Positions 45,569 through 54,148 of a stretch of 57,853 nt of DNA are shown here, in pieces. A program made the translations under genes and the position numbers. The stretch comes from Planctomycetaceae bacterium. Its GTDB lineage: Bacteria; Planctomycetota; Planctomycetia; Pirellulales; Lacipirellulaceae. The first letter of the stretch is position 1. The number at the start of each line of letters is the position of its first letter. The DNA lies in assembly GCA_003233055.1 (NCBI GenBank), contig QIKP01000045.1, forward strand, positions 1-57,853. Direction: 5' to 3'. The notes under the pieces are model-generated. The model searched no databases and was not told the origin of the DNA. It saw nothing but the letters and a program-made list of their open reading frames with translations.

Positions 45569-46948
45569 ATGTCGGACAAACCTTGGGGCGGTGCTTTCGA
45601 GCAGCCGACCGACCAACTCCTCGAAAAATTCAGCGAGAGCGTCAGCTTCGACCACCAGCTCTACGCCCAGGATATTCGCGCGTCGATCGCCCATGCCGGG
45701 ATGCTCGCAACGGTCGGCGTCCTGTCCGATGCCGAGCGAGCCCAGATTGTCACCGGGCTTGAAGCGATCGGCGAGCAGATCGCCGCCGGCGAGTTCAAGT
45801 TCCGCCAGTCGCTCGAAGATGTCCACATGAACATCGAGCGGGCACTGATCGACCGCATCGGCGATGTGGGGCGGAAGCTCCATACGGGGCGGAGTCGGAA
45901 CGACCAGGTCTCGACCGACTTTCGGCTCTGGATCCGCGACCAGATCGATTCACTCGACAGTCTACTGGCCAACTTGCAACGAGCGTTTGTCCATCGCACG
46001 ACTGGCGACGAGGGGGTTGTCCTGCCAGGCTACACTCACCTGCAGCGGGCCCAGCCGGTGCTCGCCAGTCACTACTGGCTGGCGTACTGTGAGAAGTACC
46101 AGCGCGACCGCGACCGCCTGCGCGATTGCCGCCACCGCGTGAACCAGCTGCCGCTCGGGACCGCAGCCCTCGCGGGAACCACGATACCGATCGACCGGCA
46201 ACAGGTTGCCGAGGAACTTGGCTTCGAGGGAATCGTGGCCAACAGCCTCGATTCATCGAGCGATCGGGACTTCGCGCTCGAGTTTGCTTTCGTTCTCTCG
46301 CAAATCTCACTGCACCTCTCAGGTTGGGCCGAGGAGTGGATTCTGTGGTGTACGACCGAGTTTGGTTTTCTTAAGCTGCCCGACGCCTTCTGCACCGGTT
46401 CGTCGATCATGCCGCAAAAGAAAAACCCTGATGGCCTGGAACTCATTCGTGGGAAGACGGCACGCGTGGTCGGCAACCTGCAATCGCTCATGATGCTGAC
46501 CAAGGGGCTCCCCCTCGCGTACAACCGTGATTTGCAAGAAGACAAGGAACGGGTCTTCGACTCGGTGGAGACCGTGAGCGCTTGCCTGGAATTGGCCGCC
46601 CCGATGGTCGCCGGCGCGGAACTGCAAGTCGAATCGATCGCCGCCGGCATCGAACGAGGACACCTCGACGCGACGACCCTCATGGAACACCTGATCGGCC
46701 TCGGCGTGCCACAGCGGACCGCCCACGAGATCATCGGCAAGCTGGTCGGATCGGCACTCCAGCAAGACTGCACGCTTGCCGAGTTGCCGGTCGAAGAGTT
46801 TCAAGCCGCCCACGAATCGCTGGGCGAATCGGTCTACCAAGTCCTTGGAACCAAGCATGCCATCGAGGCGTTCCAAAGCGTCGGCTCGACCAACCCCTCG
46901 CGAGTCGCCGAGCAAGTCACCCATTGGAAAGAGAAACTGGACCGCTGA
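45569..46948 (+). CDS. argH: Argininosuccinate lyase
   Basis: A 459-residue enzyme of the fumarase/aspartase superfamily, catalysing the last step of arginine synthesis (argininosuccinate to arginine and fumarate). [20 protein letters not shown] is the expected N-terminal block, [14 protein letters not shown] and [20 protein letters not shown] follow, and the signature [12 protein letters not shown] holds the catalytic Ser. The length is normal. It is transcribed from its own promoter and is not clustered with other arg genes, although carB is 1.4 kb away on the other strand. Confidence 0.97.
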   Translation: MSDKPWGGAFEQPTDQLLEKFSESVSFDHQLYAQDIRASIAHAGMLATVGVLSDAERAQIVTGLEAIGEQIAAGEFKFRQSLEDVHMNIERALIDRIGDVGRKLHTGRSRNDQVSTDFRLWIRDQIDSLDSLLANLQRAFVHRTTGDEGVVLPGYTHLQRAQPVLASHYWLAYCEKYQRDRDRLRDCRHRVNQLPLGTAALAGTTIPIDRQQVAEELGFEGIVANSLDSSSDRDFALEFAFVLSQISLHLSGWAEEWILWCTTEFGFLKLPDAFCTGSSIMPQKKNPDGLELIRGKTARVVGNLQSLMMLTKGLPLAYNRDLQEDKERVFDSVETVSACLELAAPMVAGAELQVESIAAGIERGHLDATTLMEHLIGLGVPQRTAHEIIGKLVGSALQQDCTLAELPVEEFQAAHESLGESVYQVLGTKHAIEAFQSVGSTNPSRVAEQVTHWKEKLDR

Positions 46949-46971
46949 TTGGCGTGTGTCGAATACATAGT

Positions 46972-46995
46972 TGGCGTGCCCGCTTCAGCAGGCCG
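46972..46995. repeat. Intergenic copy of GGCCGCTTCAGCGGCC repeat
   Basis: TGGCGTGCCCGCTTCAGCAG, followed by GCCGG, lies just after argH (stop 46948). It matches the pheT copy closely. As RNA it makes a hairpin and could help end the argH transcript. Confidence 0.6.
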
Positions 46996-47045
46996 GTCAC
47001 CAGCCCCCCTCAAAAAAGACGAACTAGATCCAACAACTCCCTCCC

Positions 47046-49325
47046 ATGAACCTCACCGCTCAAAAAAAGCCGAGAGCCGAGCTTGTAACCAGGAAGGACT
47101 CCGTTCCCTCCGGACGCTTACGCCGCCGGCTCGCCGTTGCAGGGTGGAGACGAGGCGCATTGGCGTTGCTTTTCACAACACTCGCCACGCCGGCCATTGC
47201 ACAATTCGAAGCCCCAGGCGAAGAAGCCCCTGCCCCCCAAGCCAGTACGTTTGCAAATCCTGCCGTACGCGCCGCAGTGGAGTTGCCACGCAACGAGCCG
47301 AGCGATTATCTCCGCGCGACGCTCAACCTAATCGACTTGGGCGAACCGCAACTCGCGAAGCAGGCGCTGGACCAACTGGTCGCACTCCAACTCGACGACG
47401 CGGGGAAGATCGGTCTCGTTCAACAGTTTGGCGCGGCGCGGCTATTGCGGCTCGCAAGAGAGAGGGAACTGGGGCCAGATGCGGCCACTTTCGCCAACAC
47501 GTGCCTTACTGCCGCCGCCGCTGAAGCGGCCTCGCCAGAGCGGATGGCAACACAGATCAAGCAATTGGGCGACGCGAGCGACGCCCAGCAGCGAATCGCC
47601 GTGGCGCAGCTTGCGGCGGTGGGCGAAGCGGCGGTCGTCCCGGCAATGCGAGTGCTTGTCGACGAGAAGGCGACCGACCGACAGCGCCTCGGCGCGCGGG
47701 CGGCGCTATTGCGGCTCGCGCCGTTTTCGGAAGGGGCGCTGCTTGCAACGCTTCGCTCGGAAAACGCTCGACTTGTCGGTGAAGCGGCCAACCTGCTTGC
47801 CAGCCTTCGTTCTCCCCAGGCCGTCGCGCTGCTCGCCCTGCCAGCGGCTACCACACCGGGTGGCTCCGCGGTCGATCAGGCGTATGCCCAACTGGCCGGG
47901 CAACCTGCAAGCATCGATTCGGCCCAAGGTCTGCTCACGCGAACTCTGAAGAATCTGGACGAGGGCGTCCCGGCATTTCGAGCGGACGACTCGGGCAACG
48001 TCCCCTACTGGGTCTGGGACTCCAAAACGTCGCTGCCGAAGCGGCTTTCTCTCCCTTCCGCCGACGCCACGCTGCTTTACCGCGCTCGCCTTGCAAGGGA
48101 CTTGGCCCTGTTGCGACCGCACGACCGGCGGCATGAGTCGCTTGCTTTGCGGCTTGGGATTGAAGCGGCGGCGGTGCTTCGGTTGGCTGGCGAAGAGGCG
48201 ACCGATCGGCCGGGCGACCTGGCCCAGTTGCCGGCAGCGACTCTCGACGACCTGCTAACAGGAGCCCTTCGCGACCATCAAAACGCTGCCGCCATGGCCT
48301 CCCTCCAGGTCATCACCGAGCGGCGAGATCCAGCTGCACTGGCGACGCATGACGGCAAACCTTCCCCCACGGCTCGCGCACTCCGGTCGAGTCATCCGAG
48401 CGTTCGACTTGCCGCAATCGAGGCGATTGCGGCGATCGACTCCCCCCGGCCCTTCCCTGGCGCAAGCTACGTCTGTCCCGCGATCATGCAGTTCGTTACC
48501 TCGAACGGCCAACGAGAAGTGGTTGCAGCAGCGCCTCGGCTTGACGCGGCTGCCACCTGGGCGGGCGGGCTCTCGGCAGAAGGGTTGACGGGACGCGTCG
48601 CCTCGACCGGTGGTGAAGCGATTCGCATCGCGTCGAGCAGCGCCGACATCGAGCTGATTCTTCTCGACATGGCCATTGGTTCCCCCGCCGTGCGAGAAGT
48701 CGTTTTTCAGCTCCGCCGAAATCCCGGGACCTCCCAGTTGCCCATTGGCCTGTTGGCGCGTGAAACCCAGTTCGGCACCGCCCGGCGGATGGCTGGCGAA
48801 CATACGGGCGTGATGGCGTTTCTGCGACCACACACGAACGAGTCGCTTGGCAGCCTCGCGCGCGAGCTTTCCGCCCACTTGCCTCGCGACTGGCCCACTC
48901 CCGAACAGCGCCTCGACCAAGCAGGACGAGCCATGGCAGTGATGCATCAACTGCTCGAAACCGACCGATCGTTCTACCGACTTCGTTCCGCAGGGCCCGC
49001 CATCGTCGGCGCACTCCATGGCGGACAGGTCACAAGCGATACCGCCTCGGTGCTTGCCCTCTTGGGAACTCGCGAAAGCCAGCTCGCGCTGGTCGATTTC
49101 TCCAGCACCCTGTCGCTTGCTCTCGAACGCCGCCGCGCTGCCGCAAATGCCTTTGTACAAAGCATCGAACGCTTTGGCCTCTTGCTAACGAGCGAAGAAA
49201 TTCTTCAGCAATACAACCTTTACAATGGTAGCGAATCGCAGGCCAAGGAAAGCCAAGAGTTACTTGGCCAGTTGCTTGATGCGATCGAAGCACCTCGCAA
49301 GGCGAAGAGGGAGAAAGATCGCTAA
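47046..49325 (+). CDS. Exported HEAT-like protein, function unknown
   Basis: A 759-residue protein. A hydrophobic segment at about 37-53 (RRGALALLFTTLATPAIAQ) looks like a signal peptide preceded by a long basic leader, so the true start could be an internal codon. The rest is Ala/Leu-rich and helical, with HEAT-like units (for example QRIAVAQLAAVGEAAVVPAM). No catalytic motif is visible. Two repeats lie in frame: GRLRRRLA from 47110-47135 resembles the carB insert, and AAAAEAASP from 47511-47537 resembles the pheS insert. It follows argH by 97 bases; no link in function is evident. Confidence 0.72.
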   Translation: MNLTAQKKPRAELVTRKDSVPSGRLRRRLAVAGWRRGALALLFTTLATPAIAQFEAPGEEAPAPQASTFANPAVRAAVELPRNEPSDYLRATLNLIDLGEPQLAKQALDQLVALQLDDAGKIGLVQQFGAARLLRLARERELGPDAATFANTCLTAAAAEAASPERMATQIKQLGDASDAQQRIAVAQLAAVGEAAVVPAMRVLVDEKATDRQRLGARAALLRLAPFSEGALLATLRSENARLVGEAANLLASLRSPQAVALLALPAATTPGGSAVDQAYAQLAGQPASIDSAQGLLTRTLKNLDEGVPAFRADDSGNVPYWVWDSKTSLPKRLSLPSADATLLYRARLARDLALLRPHDRRHESLALRLGIEAAAVLRLAGEEATDRPGDLAQLPAATLDDLLTGALRDHQNAAAMASLQVITERRDPAALATHDGKPSPTARALRSSHPSVRLAAIEAIAAIDSPRPFPGASYVCPAIMQFVTSNGQREVVAAAPRLDAAATWAGGLSAEGLTGRVASTGGEAIRIASSSADIELILLDMAIGSPAVREVVFQLRRNPGTSQLPIGLLARETQFGTARRMAGEHTGVMAFLRPHTNESLGSLARELSAHLPRDWPTPEQRLDQAGRAMAVMHQLLETDRSFYRLRSAGPAIVGALHGGQVTSDTASVLALLGTRESQLALVDFSSTLSLALERRRAAANAFVQSIERFGLLLTSEEILQQYNLYNGSESQAKESQELLGQLLDAIEAPRKAKREKDR
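47110..47135. repeat. Copy of the carB-type repeat in the HEAT-like gene
   Basis: CCGGACGCTTACGCCGCCGG, followed by CTCGCC, agrees in about 21 of 26 bases with the reverse complement of the carB left arm region. It is read in the same frame, giving GRLRRRLA here and GRLRSRLA in carB. Confidence 0.5.
47511..47537. repeat. Palindromic repeat copy inside the HEAT-like gene
   Basis: GCCGCCGCCGCTGAAGCGGC, followed by CTCGCCA, is a reverse-orientation copy of the repeat family. It encodes AAAAEAASP, nearly the same peptide as PAAEAASP in PheS. Confidence 0.6.
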
Positions 49326-49429
49326 AACGTCTCCCGACGGGCCCCTCCTTCGGCCGGTCAACAGCGCTCGTCGATAACCATGCTCGTCGGCGAAGGAAAT
49401 GACAACGAACCACCTAACCACGAACGATT

Positions 49430-50491
49430 GTGCCTTCACTGAACGGACAACCTGCTGTTGAATTGCCGCTGCCTGGCATCATTGGCTCCGGGCCCGCGAT
49501 GCGCAAAGTCTACCGCGTCACCCGGCAGGCGGCACGAAGCAAAGCATCGGTACTCCTCCTAGGCGAAACGGGTACCGGTAAGGAATTGGTCGCCCGAGCG
49601 CTCCACGATCTTTCCACTCGCAGCAACCGACCCTTTGTCAAAGTCAACTGCGGTGCCTTGAGCGATACGCTTCTGGAAAGCGAACTGTTCGGACACATGA
49701 AGGGATCCTTCACGGGCGCGATTGCCAACCGGGCAGGACGATTCCAAAGCGCCCATACCGGCACGATTTTTCTTGACGAGATCAACTCCACAACACCCTT
49801 GCTTCAAGTCAAACTGCTCCGGGTACTCCAAGAGCAGGAGTTTGAGCGAGTCGGAGGCGACGCCACCATTCGCGTCGATACGCGTATCGTTTCGGCCAGC
49901 AATCGCAATCTTCTGGAGCTGGCTGCCGAAGGCGATTTCCGCGAGGACCTCTACTACCGGCTCAACGTCGTGCCGATCGAGCTCCCGCCGCTGCGTGACC
50001 GCCCGGAAGACATCCCCGAGCTGGTCGGGCACTTCCTCCAGCTCTACAATGATCAGAATGACCGGTACGTCTCGCATATCGATCCCCTCGCGATGCAGGC
50101 GTTACAGGCGTATCGGTGGCCCGGCAATGTGCGAGAACTGCAGAACATCGTCGAGCACGCCGTGGTCATGGCCATGGGCGATGAGTTGACGCTCGATCTG
50201 CTGCCAGGCGTTGTACTGGGGCATCCCGAACCGGTGAGCAACACCATCGCAGTCAAGCTCGACTTTGAGTCGCTGGCCCAACAGTACGTCAACGAGGGAT
50301 TGCTAACAGCAAGCGACAAAGCGAGCGACATCCATAGCCGCGTGGTCGACCGCGTCGAGCGCGAAGTCATCGCTCAGGTCCTTCGCCAATGTGAAGGCGT
50401 GCAAACGAAGGCGGCCAGCCGACTAGGGATCAACCGGAATACGCTGCACAAAAAAATCAAAGACTACGGCTTAGGAACGTCCAACGAGTAA
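49430..50491 (+). CDS. Sigma-54 interacting AAA+ activator lacking a sensor domain
   Basis: A 353-residue bacterial enhancer-binding protein. Walker A is GETGTGKE (45-52), the sigma-54 contact loop is GSFTGA (92-97, usually GAFTGA), Walker B-like FLDEINSTTP and the R-finger region LYYRLNVVPIELPPLRDRPEDI follow. A Fis-type HTH ends the protein (AASRLGINRNTLHKKIKDYG, about 325-345). The usual N-terminal receiver or GAF domain is missing; only about 15 residues precede the AAA+ core. The start is GTG 49430. Such sensorless activators can be constitutive or controlled by an anti-activator. It lies 121 bases upstream of the hemX-like gene. Confidence 0.9.
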   Translation: MPSLNGQPAVELPLPGIIGSGPAMRKVYRVTRQAARSKASVLLLGETGTGKELVARALHDLSTRSNRPFVKVNCGALSDTLLESELFGHMKGSFTGAIANRAGRFQSAHTGTIFLDEINSTTPLLQVKLLRVLQEQEFERVGGDATIRVDTRIVSASNRNLLELAAEGDFREDLYYRLNVVPIELPPLRDRPEDIPELVGHFLQLYNDQNDRYVSHIDPLAMQALQAYRWPGNVRELQNIVEHAVVMAMGDELTLDLLPGVVLGHPEPVSNTIAVKLDFESLAQQYVNEGLLTASDKASDIHSRVVDRVEREVIAQVLRQCEGVQTKAASRLGINRNTLHKKIKDYGLGTSNE

Positions 50492-50527
50492 TTTTCAAGG
50501 ACCCACGAGGACTCCAACCAAAATGAA

Positions 50528-50569
50528 GGACCCACGAATATTCGTAGGATTCGCGTGATTCGTGGTTCC
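50528..50569. repeat. ACCACGAAT-family repeat, lone copy
   Basis: Read on the reverse strand it has ACCACGAATCACGCGAATCC followed by TACGAAT, matching the left arm of the element at 32920-33037. The copy can itself fold, and lies between the sigma-54 activator and the hemX-like gene. Confidence 0.55.
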
Positions 50570-50612
50570 CCCCTTTTTTTGTTGGAAGTAACACCTAACC
50601 CCTGCTTTCTTC

Positions 50613-51506
50613 ATGCCCGGCATCACCCTCCTTTGTTTCGCTGCAAGCTACTCGGTTGCCTTCGCGATCGAGCTGGCGGGGCTATGGGTGCGGTTTGGTT
50701 GGCATCGGGTGGCGATGATAGGGATGGCCATAGCGGGCCTTGTGGCGCATTCCCTTTACCTTGCCTCCATCGCTGCGGGCGATGTCGCCATCCTTAGCAG
50801 CCCCGCCAATTGGATGCTTGTGGTCGCATGGGTGCTCGCCGCGCTCTACCTTTGGGTCGTCTTCGCCGCACCTGGCTCCGCGATGGGCCTCTTCGTCCTG
50901 CCGCTCGTGCTGGGATTGATTGCTCTTGCGAAGAACACCACCTATCAACCCTTTGCCGACGCCAACGCGCCGCAGTTTTGGAATTGGTTGCACGGCAGTC
51001 TGCTCTTGTTGGCCACGGTCGCGGTCTGCGTCGGATTCCTGGCGGGGTTGATGTACCTTATCCAAAGCTGGAGGCTCAAGCATAAGCTCCCCCCTTCGCC
51101 ACGTTTCCGCTTGCCCAGTCTCGAAAAACTAGCACGAACCAACAGCCGCTCGCTCGGCATATCGGCTGTGCTGGTCGCCGGTGGGTTCTTCTCGGGCGTG
51201 GTCCTCAGTCGGCTCAAGGATGGGGGCAACACCGACTACCATCTGCTCGCCGACCCCGTGGTGCTGAGTCTGCTCGGTATGTTGCTTTGGTTGGTCGTGG
51301 CAGAGATCTTTCGACTCGCTTATCCTGCGGCGAGACAAGGCCGCAAAGTGGCGTACATGACACTCGCGTCGTTCGGGTTTTTGGTAATCACTCTCCTTAC
51401 CTTTGCCATGACGGGTGCCCATGGTGGGCCAACCGTACCGAGCGACAACCCTGATCGCGAATCGACTTCGATGCATGGAGCCAACCCGACGAAGGTTCGC
51501 CCATGA
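50613..51506 (+). CDS. HemX/CcsA-like cytochrome assembly membrane protein
   Basis: A 297-residue membrane protein with about eight helices. LHGSLLLLATVAVCVGFLAG followed by LMYLIQSWRLKHK is the block typical of the HemX/CcsA family, and the gene overlaps hemA by four bases (ATGA at 51503), the usual hemX-hemA arrangement. In other bacteria HemX lowers glutamyl-tRNA reductase levels; CcsA relatives handle haem for cytochrome c. The tryptophan-rich haem-handling motif of true CcsA is not obvious, so HemX-like is the safer name. ATG 50613 begins the first helix. Confidence 0.82.
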   Translation: MPGITLLCFAASYSVAFAIELAGLWVRFGWHRVAMIGMAIAGLVAHSLYLASIAAGDVAILSSPANWMLVVAWVLAALYLWVVFAAPGSAMGLFVLPLVLGLIALAKNTTYQPFADANAPQFWNWLHGSLLLLATVAVCVGFLAGLMYLIQSWRLKHKLPPSPRFRLPSLEKLARTNSRSLGISAVLVAGGFFSGVVLSRLKDGGNTDYHLLADPVVLSLLGMLLWLVVAEIFRLAYPAARQGRKVAYMTLASFGFLVITLLTFAMTGAHGGPTVPSDNPDRESTSMHGANPTKVRP

Positions 51507-52780
51507 AGCTCCGCATGGTAGGCTGCTCGCATCATGGGTCGAACGTGGCGATGCGCGAACGACTCGCATTCACTCCCGACGAAGCCGCCAGCGCGCTTAC
51601 CGCCTGGCGGGAATCGCACCCAGGCGTCGAGGCGGTGCTCCTCTCGACCTGCAACCGCGTCGAACTCTACTCCGCTAGCAACGGCGACCAACCGGTCCCC
51701 CAAGGCAGCGCGCTGGCCGAGCACCTGGCTACGTGCCACGCATTGCCGGTCGACGAAATCTCGGAACAACTCGTCACGCTCGATGGCGACGCCGTGGTGG
51801 AGCACTTGTTTCACGTTGCGGCGAGTCTCGACAGCATGGTGGTGGGGGAGCCACAGATACTCTCGCAAGTGAAGCAGGCCTATGAGCTGGCCTGTCGGCT
51901 CGGCTCGGCTGGGCCCCATACCCATGGTTGCTTCCAGGCCGCCCTTCGTGTCGCGCGTCGAGTGGCGAGCGAGACCGCACTGCATCGCCATCGTGTAAGC
52001 ATCCCAAGCGTGGCGATCGCTGACTTTGCGAGCAATGTCTTTGAGCGATTCGACGACAAGCAAGTGCTGGTGATCGGCGCCGGCGAAATGGCCGACGAGA
52101 CGTTGCGCTACCTCCACGACGAAGGAGCCCGACAGTTCACGATCATCAACCGCAGTCCCGAGCGATCCAAAGCGCTCGCCCAACAGTGGGACGCCGACAT
52201 CGCAGCCTGGGGGGATCTGCACCAAGAACTGGTGCGAGCCGACCTGGTGATCTCGACCACCGCCGCCTCTCAGCCCCTCGTCACGCTGGACAACTTCCGA
52301 GAAAAGATCGCCGGACAGCGGCAACAACGCCCCCTTTTCTTGCTCGACCTCGCCATGCCTCGCGACTTCGATCCGGCGATTGGCGACGAGATCGGTACCT
52401 ACCTCTACTCCATCGACGACCTGGCCGCCGCCTGCGATCGCAACCGTAAACGCCGGGAAAAAGAACTCCCGCTCGCCGAGGCGATCATCGCCGAAGAGAC
52501 CCAACAGTTCCTTGCCGAAGCACGCTTGCGGACCACTTCCCCCCTCATCTCGCAGCTCCGCGACGAATGGAACCTCATCAAACAGGCCGAACTGGCGCGA
52601 CTGATGCACAAGCTCGATCCTCTCGACGAGCAAGCGGCGAATGAAATCACCCGCTTCGCCGACCGCCTCGTCAACAAACTGCTGCACCCACCAATGCAAT
52701 CGCTCCGCGACGAAGCGGCGAGTGGCAAGCCAACCGGCCTCTTCGAAGCGCTACGGCGTTTGCTGCAACTCAAGGAGTGA
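51503..52780 (+). CDS. hemA: Glutamyl-tRNA reductase
   Basis: A 425-residue enzyme that reduces glutamyl-tRNA to glutamate-1-semialdehyde, the first step of C5-pathway haem synthesis. The catalytic Cys50 is in LLSTCNRVELYSA. The Rossmann domain with LVIGAGEMADETLRYL and the C-terminal dimerisation helix are present. Length is normal. It overlaps the hemX-like gene. It starts at ATG 51503 and ends 48 bases before the convergent next gene's stop. Confidence 0.97.
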   Translation: MKLRMVGCSHHGSNVAMRERLAFTPDEAASALTAWRESHPGVEAVLLSTCNRVELYSASNGDQPVPQGSALAEHLATCHALPVDEISEQLVTLDGDAVVEHLFHVAASLDSMVVGEPQILSQVKQAYELACRLGSAGPHTHGCFQAALRVARRVASETALHRHRVSIPSVAIADFASNVFERFDDKQVLVIGAGEMADETLRYLHDEGARQFTIINRSPERSKALAQQWDADIAAWGDLHQELVRADLVISTTAASQPLVTLDNFREKIAGQRQQRPLFLLDLAMPRDFDPAIGDEIGTYLYSIDDLAAACDRNRKRREKELPLAEAIIAEETQQFLAEARLRTTSPLISQLRDEWNLIKQAELARLMHKLDPLDEQAANEITRFADRLVNKLLHPPMQSLRDEAASGKPTGLFEALRRLLQLKE

Positions 52781-52827
52781 ATTTCTTGCGAGCGTCGAGA
52801 CACGAGACCACTTCGCCATCCAACGGC

Positions 52828-53490
52828 TCAGTCATCGTAATCGACTTCGATCCTGCCTCGCTTACGAACTTCGATCTCGATCTCGTACTTCCCGTAATCG
52901 AGTTCGATTCTTCGGCCGTTGTCTTTCACTTTCAACTCTTGAAGGGGGAAAGGGGGTACCCAGACTTGGACGAACACGCTGCGGTGCGTGCAGCAGGCGC
53001 AAGCCTCATGGCAGGCGCGCGGATCCCGAACCGAGACCACTACGGGGTGCGCGCCTGGCGCTATCTTTTGCCCATCCTTCACGCGAATCCAACGGTGCAG
53101 AGGTACGTGCGCGGCAACCAGTTGTCCCGGCATGACCGACAACTGGGGCATCGATCGACCGATACGATTCGAGGGAGGGGCCAGCTCGATGCGAGGAGGG
53201 GTGGTGCCGACCGGCGAGGGGAGTGGCAACGTTTCCAGTGATCCGAGTTCGGAGATCCGGGGTACTGGCGGCCCAAAATCGGGGCGAGGCGACTGGCGCG
53301 GAACGAAGGGCGCGACGAGGGTGTCTGCCTCGGGCGGGGGAGCGATCAGCACGCTTTGCTCCTCTGGTTGTGTTGGCGCTCCGCCTAGCTCCTGCGCGCC
53401 TGTTTCCCTCGCGAGCGTGGTCCCAACCGACGCGAACACGACAAGCGTTACCAGCCTTGGAAACAAATTGCTAATACTGCAGGTTCTCAT
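52828..53490 (-). CDS. Putative exported protein, function unknown
   Basis: A 220-residue protein with a signal-like N terminus (MRTCSISNLFPRLVTLVVFA, ending near ...ARETGAQE), a long Pro-rich stretch (about 35-110), a Cys-containing block ACHEACACCTHRSV and a highly charged C-terminal tail (ELDYGKYEIEIEVRKRGR). The Cys pattern may bind a metal or form disulfides. I do not recognise the family. It is downstream of the acidic protein gene, with 61 bases between the two, and converges with hemA. Confidence 0.6.
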   Translation of the reverse strand: MRTCSISNLFPRLVTLVVFASVGTTLARETGAQELGGAPTQPEEQSVLIAPPPEADTLVAPFVPRQSPRPDFGPPVPRISELGSLETLPLPSPVGTTPPRIELAPPSNRIGRSMPQLSVMPGQLVAAHVPLHRWIRVKDGQKIAPGAHPVVVSVRDPRACHEACACCTHRSVFVQVWVPPFPLQELKVKDNGRRIELDYGKYEIEIEVRKRGRIEVDYDD

Positions 53491-53551
53491 CACGGCCTCT
53501 TTTTTTCTTGGGGAAATATTTTAACGAAGTCGGTTGGCTCTTGGCGCGACT

Positions 53552-54148
53552 TTATTCGGCCTTGTCCTCGCTTTTTTCTTCTGTCTCATCTTCTTCATAT
53601 TCGTACTCATACTCGTACTCGTATTCTTCCCCTTCTTCTTCGCCGTCCTCTTCTTTCTCTTTCTCTTTCTCTTTCTCCTCGCTCTCGTCCTCCTCTTCCT
53701 CTTCGTCATCGTCATCGACGTACTCGTACTCTTCGTCGCCTTCCGATTCGTCGTCGTCCTCTTCTTCGTCACCGCCTTCTTCTTCGCCGTCTTCTACTTC
53801 TTCCCACTCATCGCCTTCTTCGTCCTCGTACTCCTCTTCGTCGTCATCTTCCTCTTCTTCTTCCTTGTCGTCATCACCTTCCTCTTTCTCCTCGTCGGCT
53901 TCCTCGTCGTCATCACCTTCCTCTTCGTCTTCATATTCCTCTTCGCCTTCCTCTTCGTCGTCGTACTCTTCCCCCTCTTCGTATTCCTCTTCCTCTTCGA
54001 GTTCATTGCGCACCCCACAGGAAGCACTCCATACGGAGGGTGGGGGCGGATCGATCGCGTCCGATTCACGAAGGCCTAACGAGGCGACGACAAGTTTACA
54101 AGCAACATTCACGGGGGTAGTCTCCTGGGTCGATTGCTCACAGCACAT
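53552..54148 (-). CDS. Extremely acidic low-complexity protein
   Basis: A 198-residue protein: about 55 ordinary residues with four Cys (MCCEQSTQETTPVNVACKLV), then about 140 residues almost wholly Glu, Asp, Tyr and Gly (stretches such as EEEYEEGEEYDDEEEG). I chose this strand because the ATG overlaps the scpB stop (TAATG at 54146-54150) and an acidic tail is a known protein type, whereas the plus strand would encode a nearly pure Ser or hydrophobic run. It may act as a cation buffer or a DNA-mimic; this is inference. The gene is at risk of slippage because it is built on GAA, GAG and GAC codons. Confidence 0.6.
   Translation of the reverse strand: MCCEQSTQETTPVNVACKLVVASLGLRESDAIDPPPPSVWSASCGVRNELEEEEEYEEGEEYDDEEEGEEEYEDEEEGDDDEEADEEKEEGDDDKEEEEEDDDEEEYEDEEGDEWEEVEDGEEEGGDEEEDDDESEGDEEYEYVDDDDEEEEEDESEEKEKEKEKEEDGEEEGEEYEYEYEYEYEEDETEEKSEDKAE
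53570..54005. repeat. Triplet-rich low-complexity tract
   Basis: About 430 bases consist of GAA/GAG/GAT/GAC-type codons on the minus strand (CTC, TTC, GTC, ATC on the plus strand), interrupted by a few GTA/TAC units. It is a compositional repeat, not a CRISPR: there are no constant-length repeats or spacers. Confidence 0.7.

Noticed and set aside
51320-52699. 459-codon minus-strand ORF antisense to hemA
   Set aside because: A long shadow ORF from GC-rich codons; hemA on the other strand has full family similarity.
53570-54005. Possible CRISPR or minisatellite
   Set aside because: No repeats of constant length with spacers; it is a codon-level low-complexity tract.
53534-54079. 181-codon plus-strand ORF, almost only Phe, Leu, Val
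   Set aside because: A third reading of the same triplet-rich tract; the membrane-like composition is a by-product of TTC/CTC repeats.
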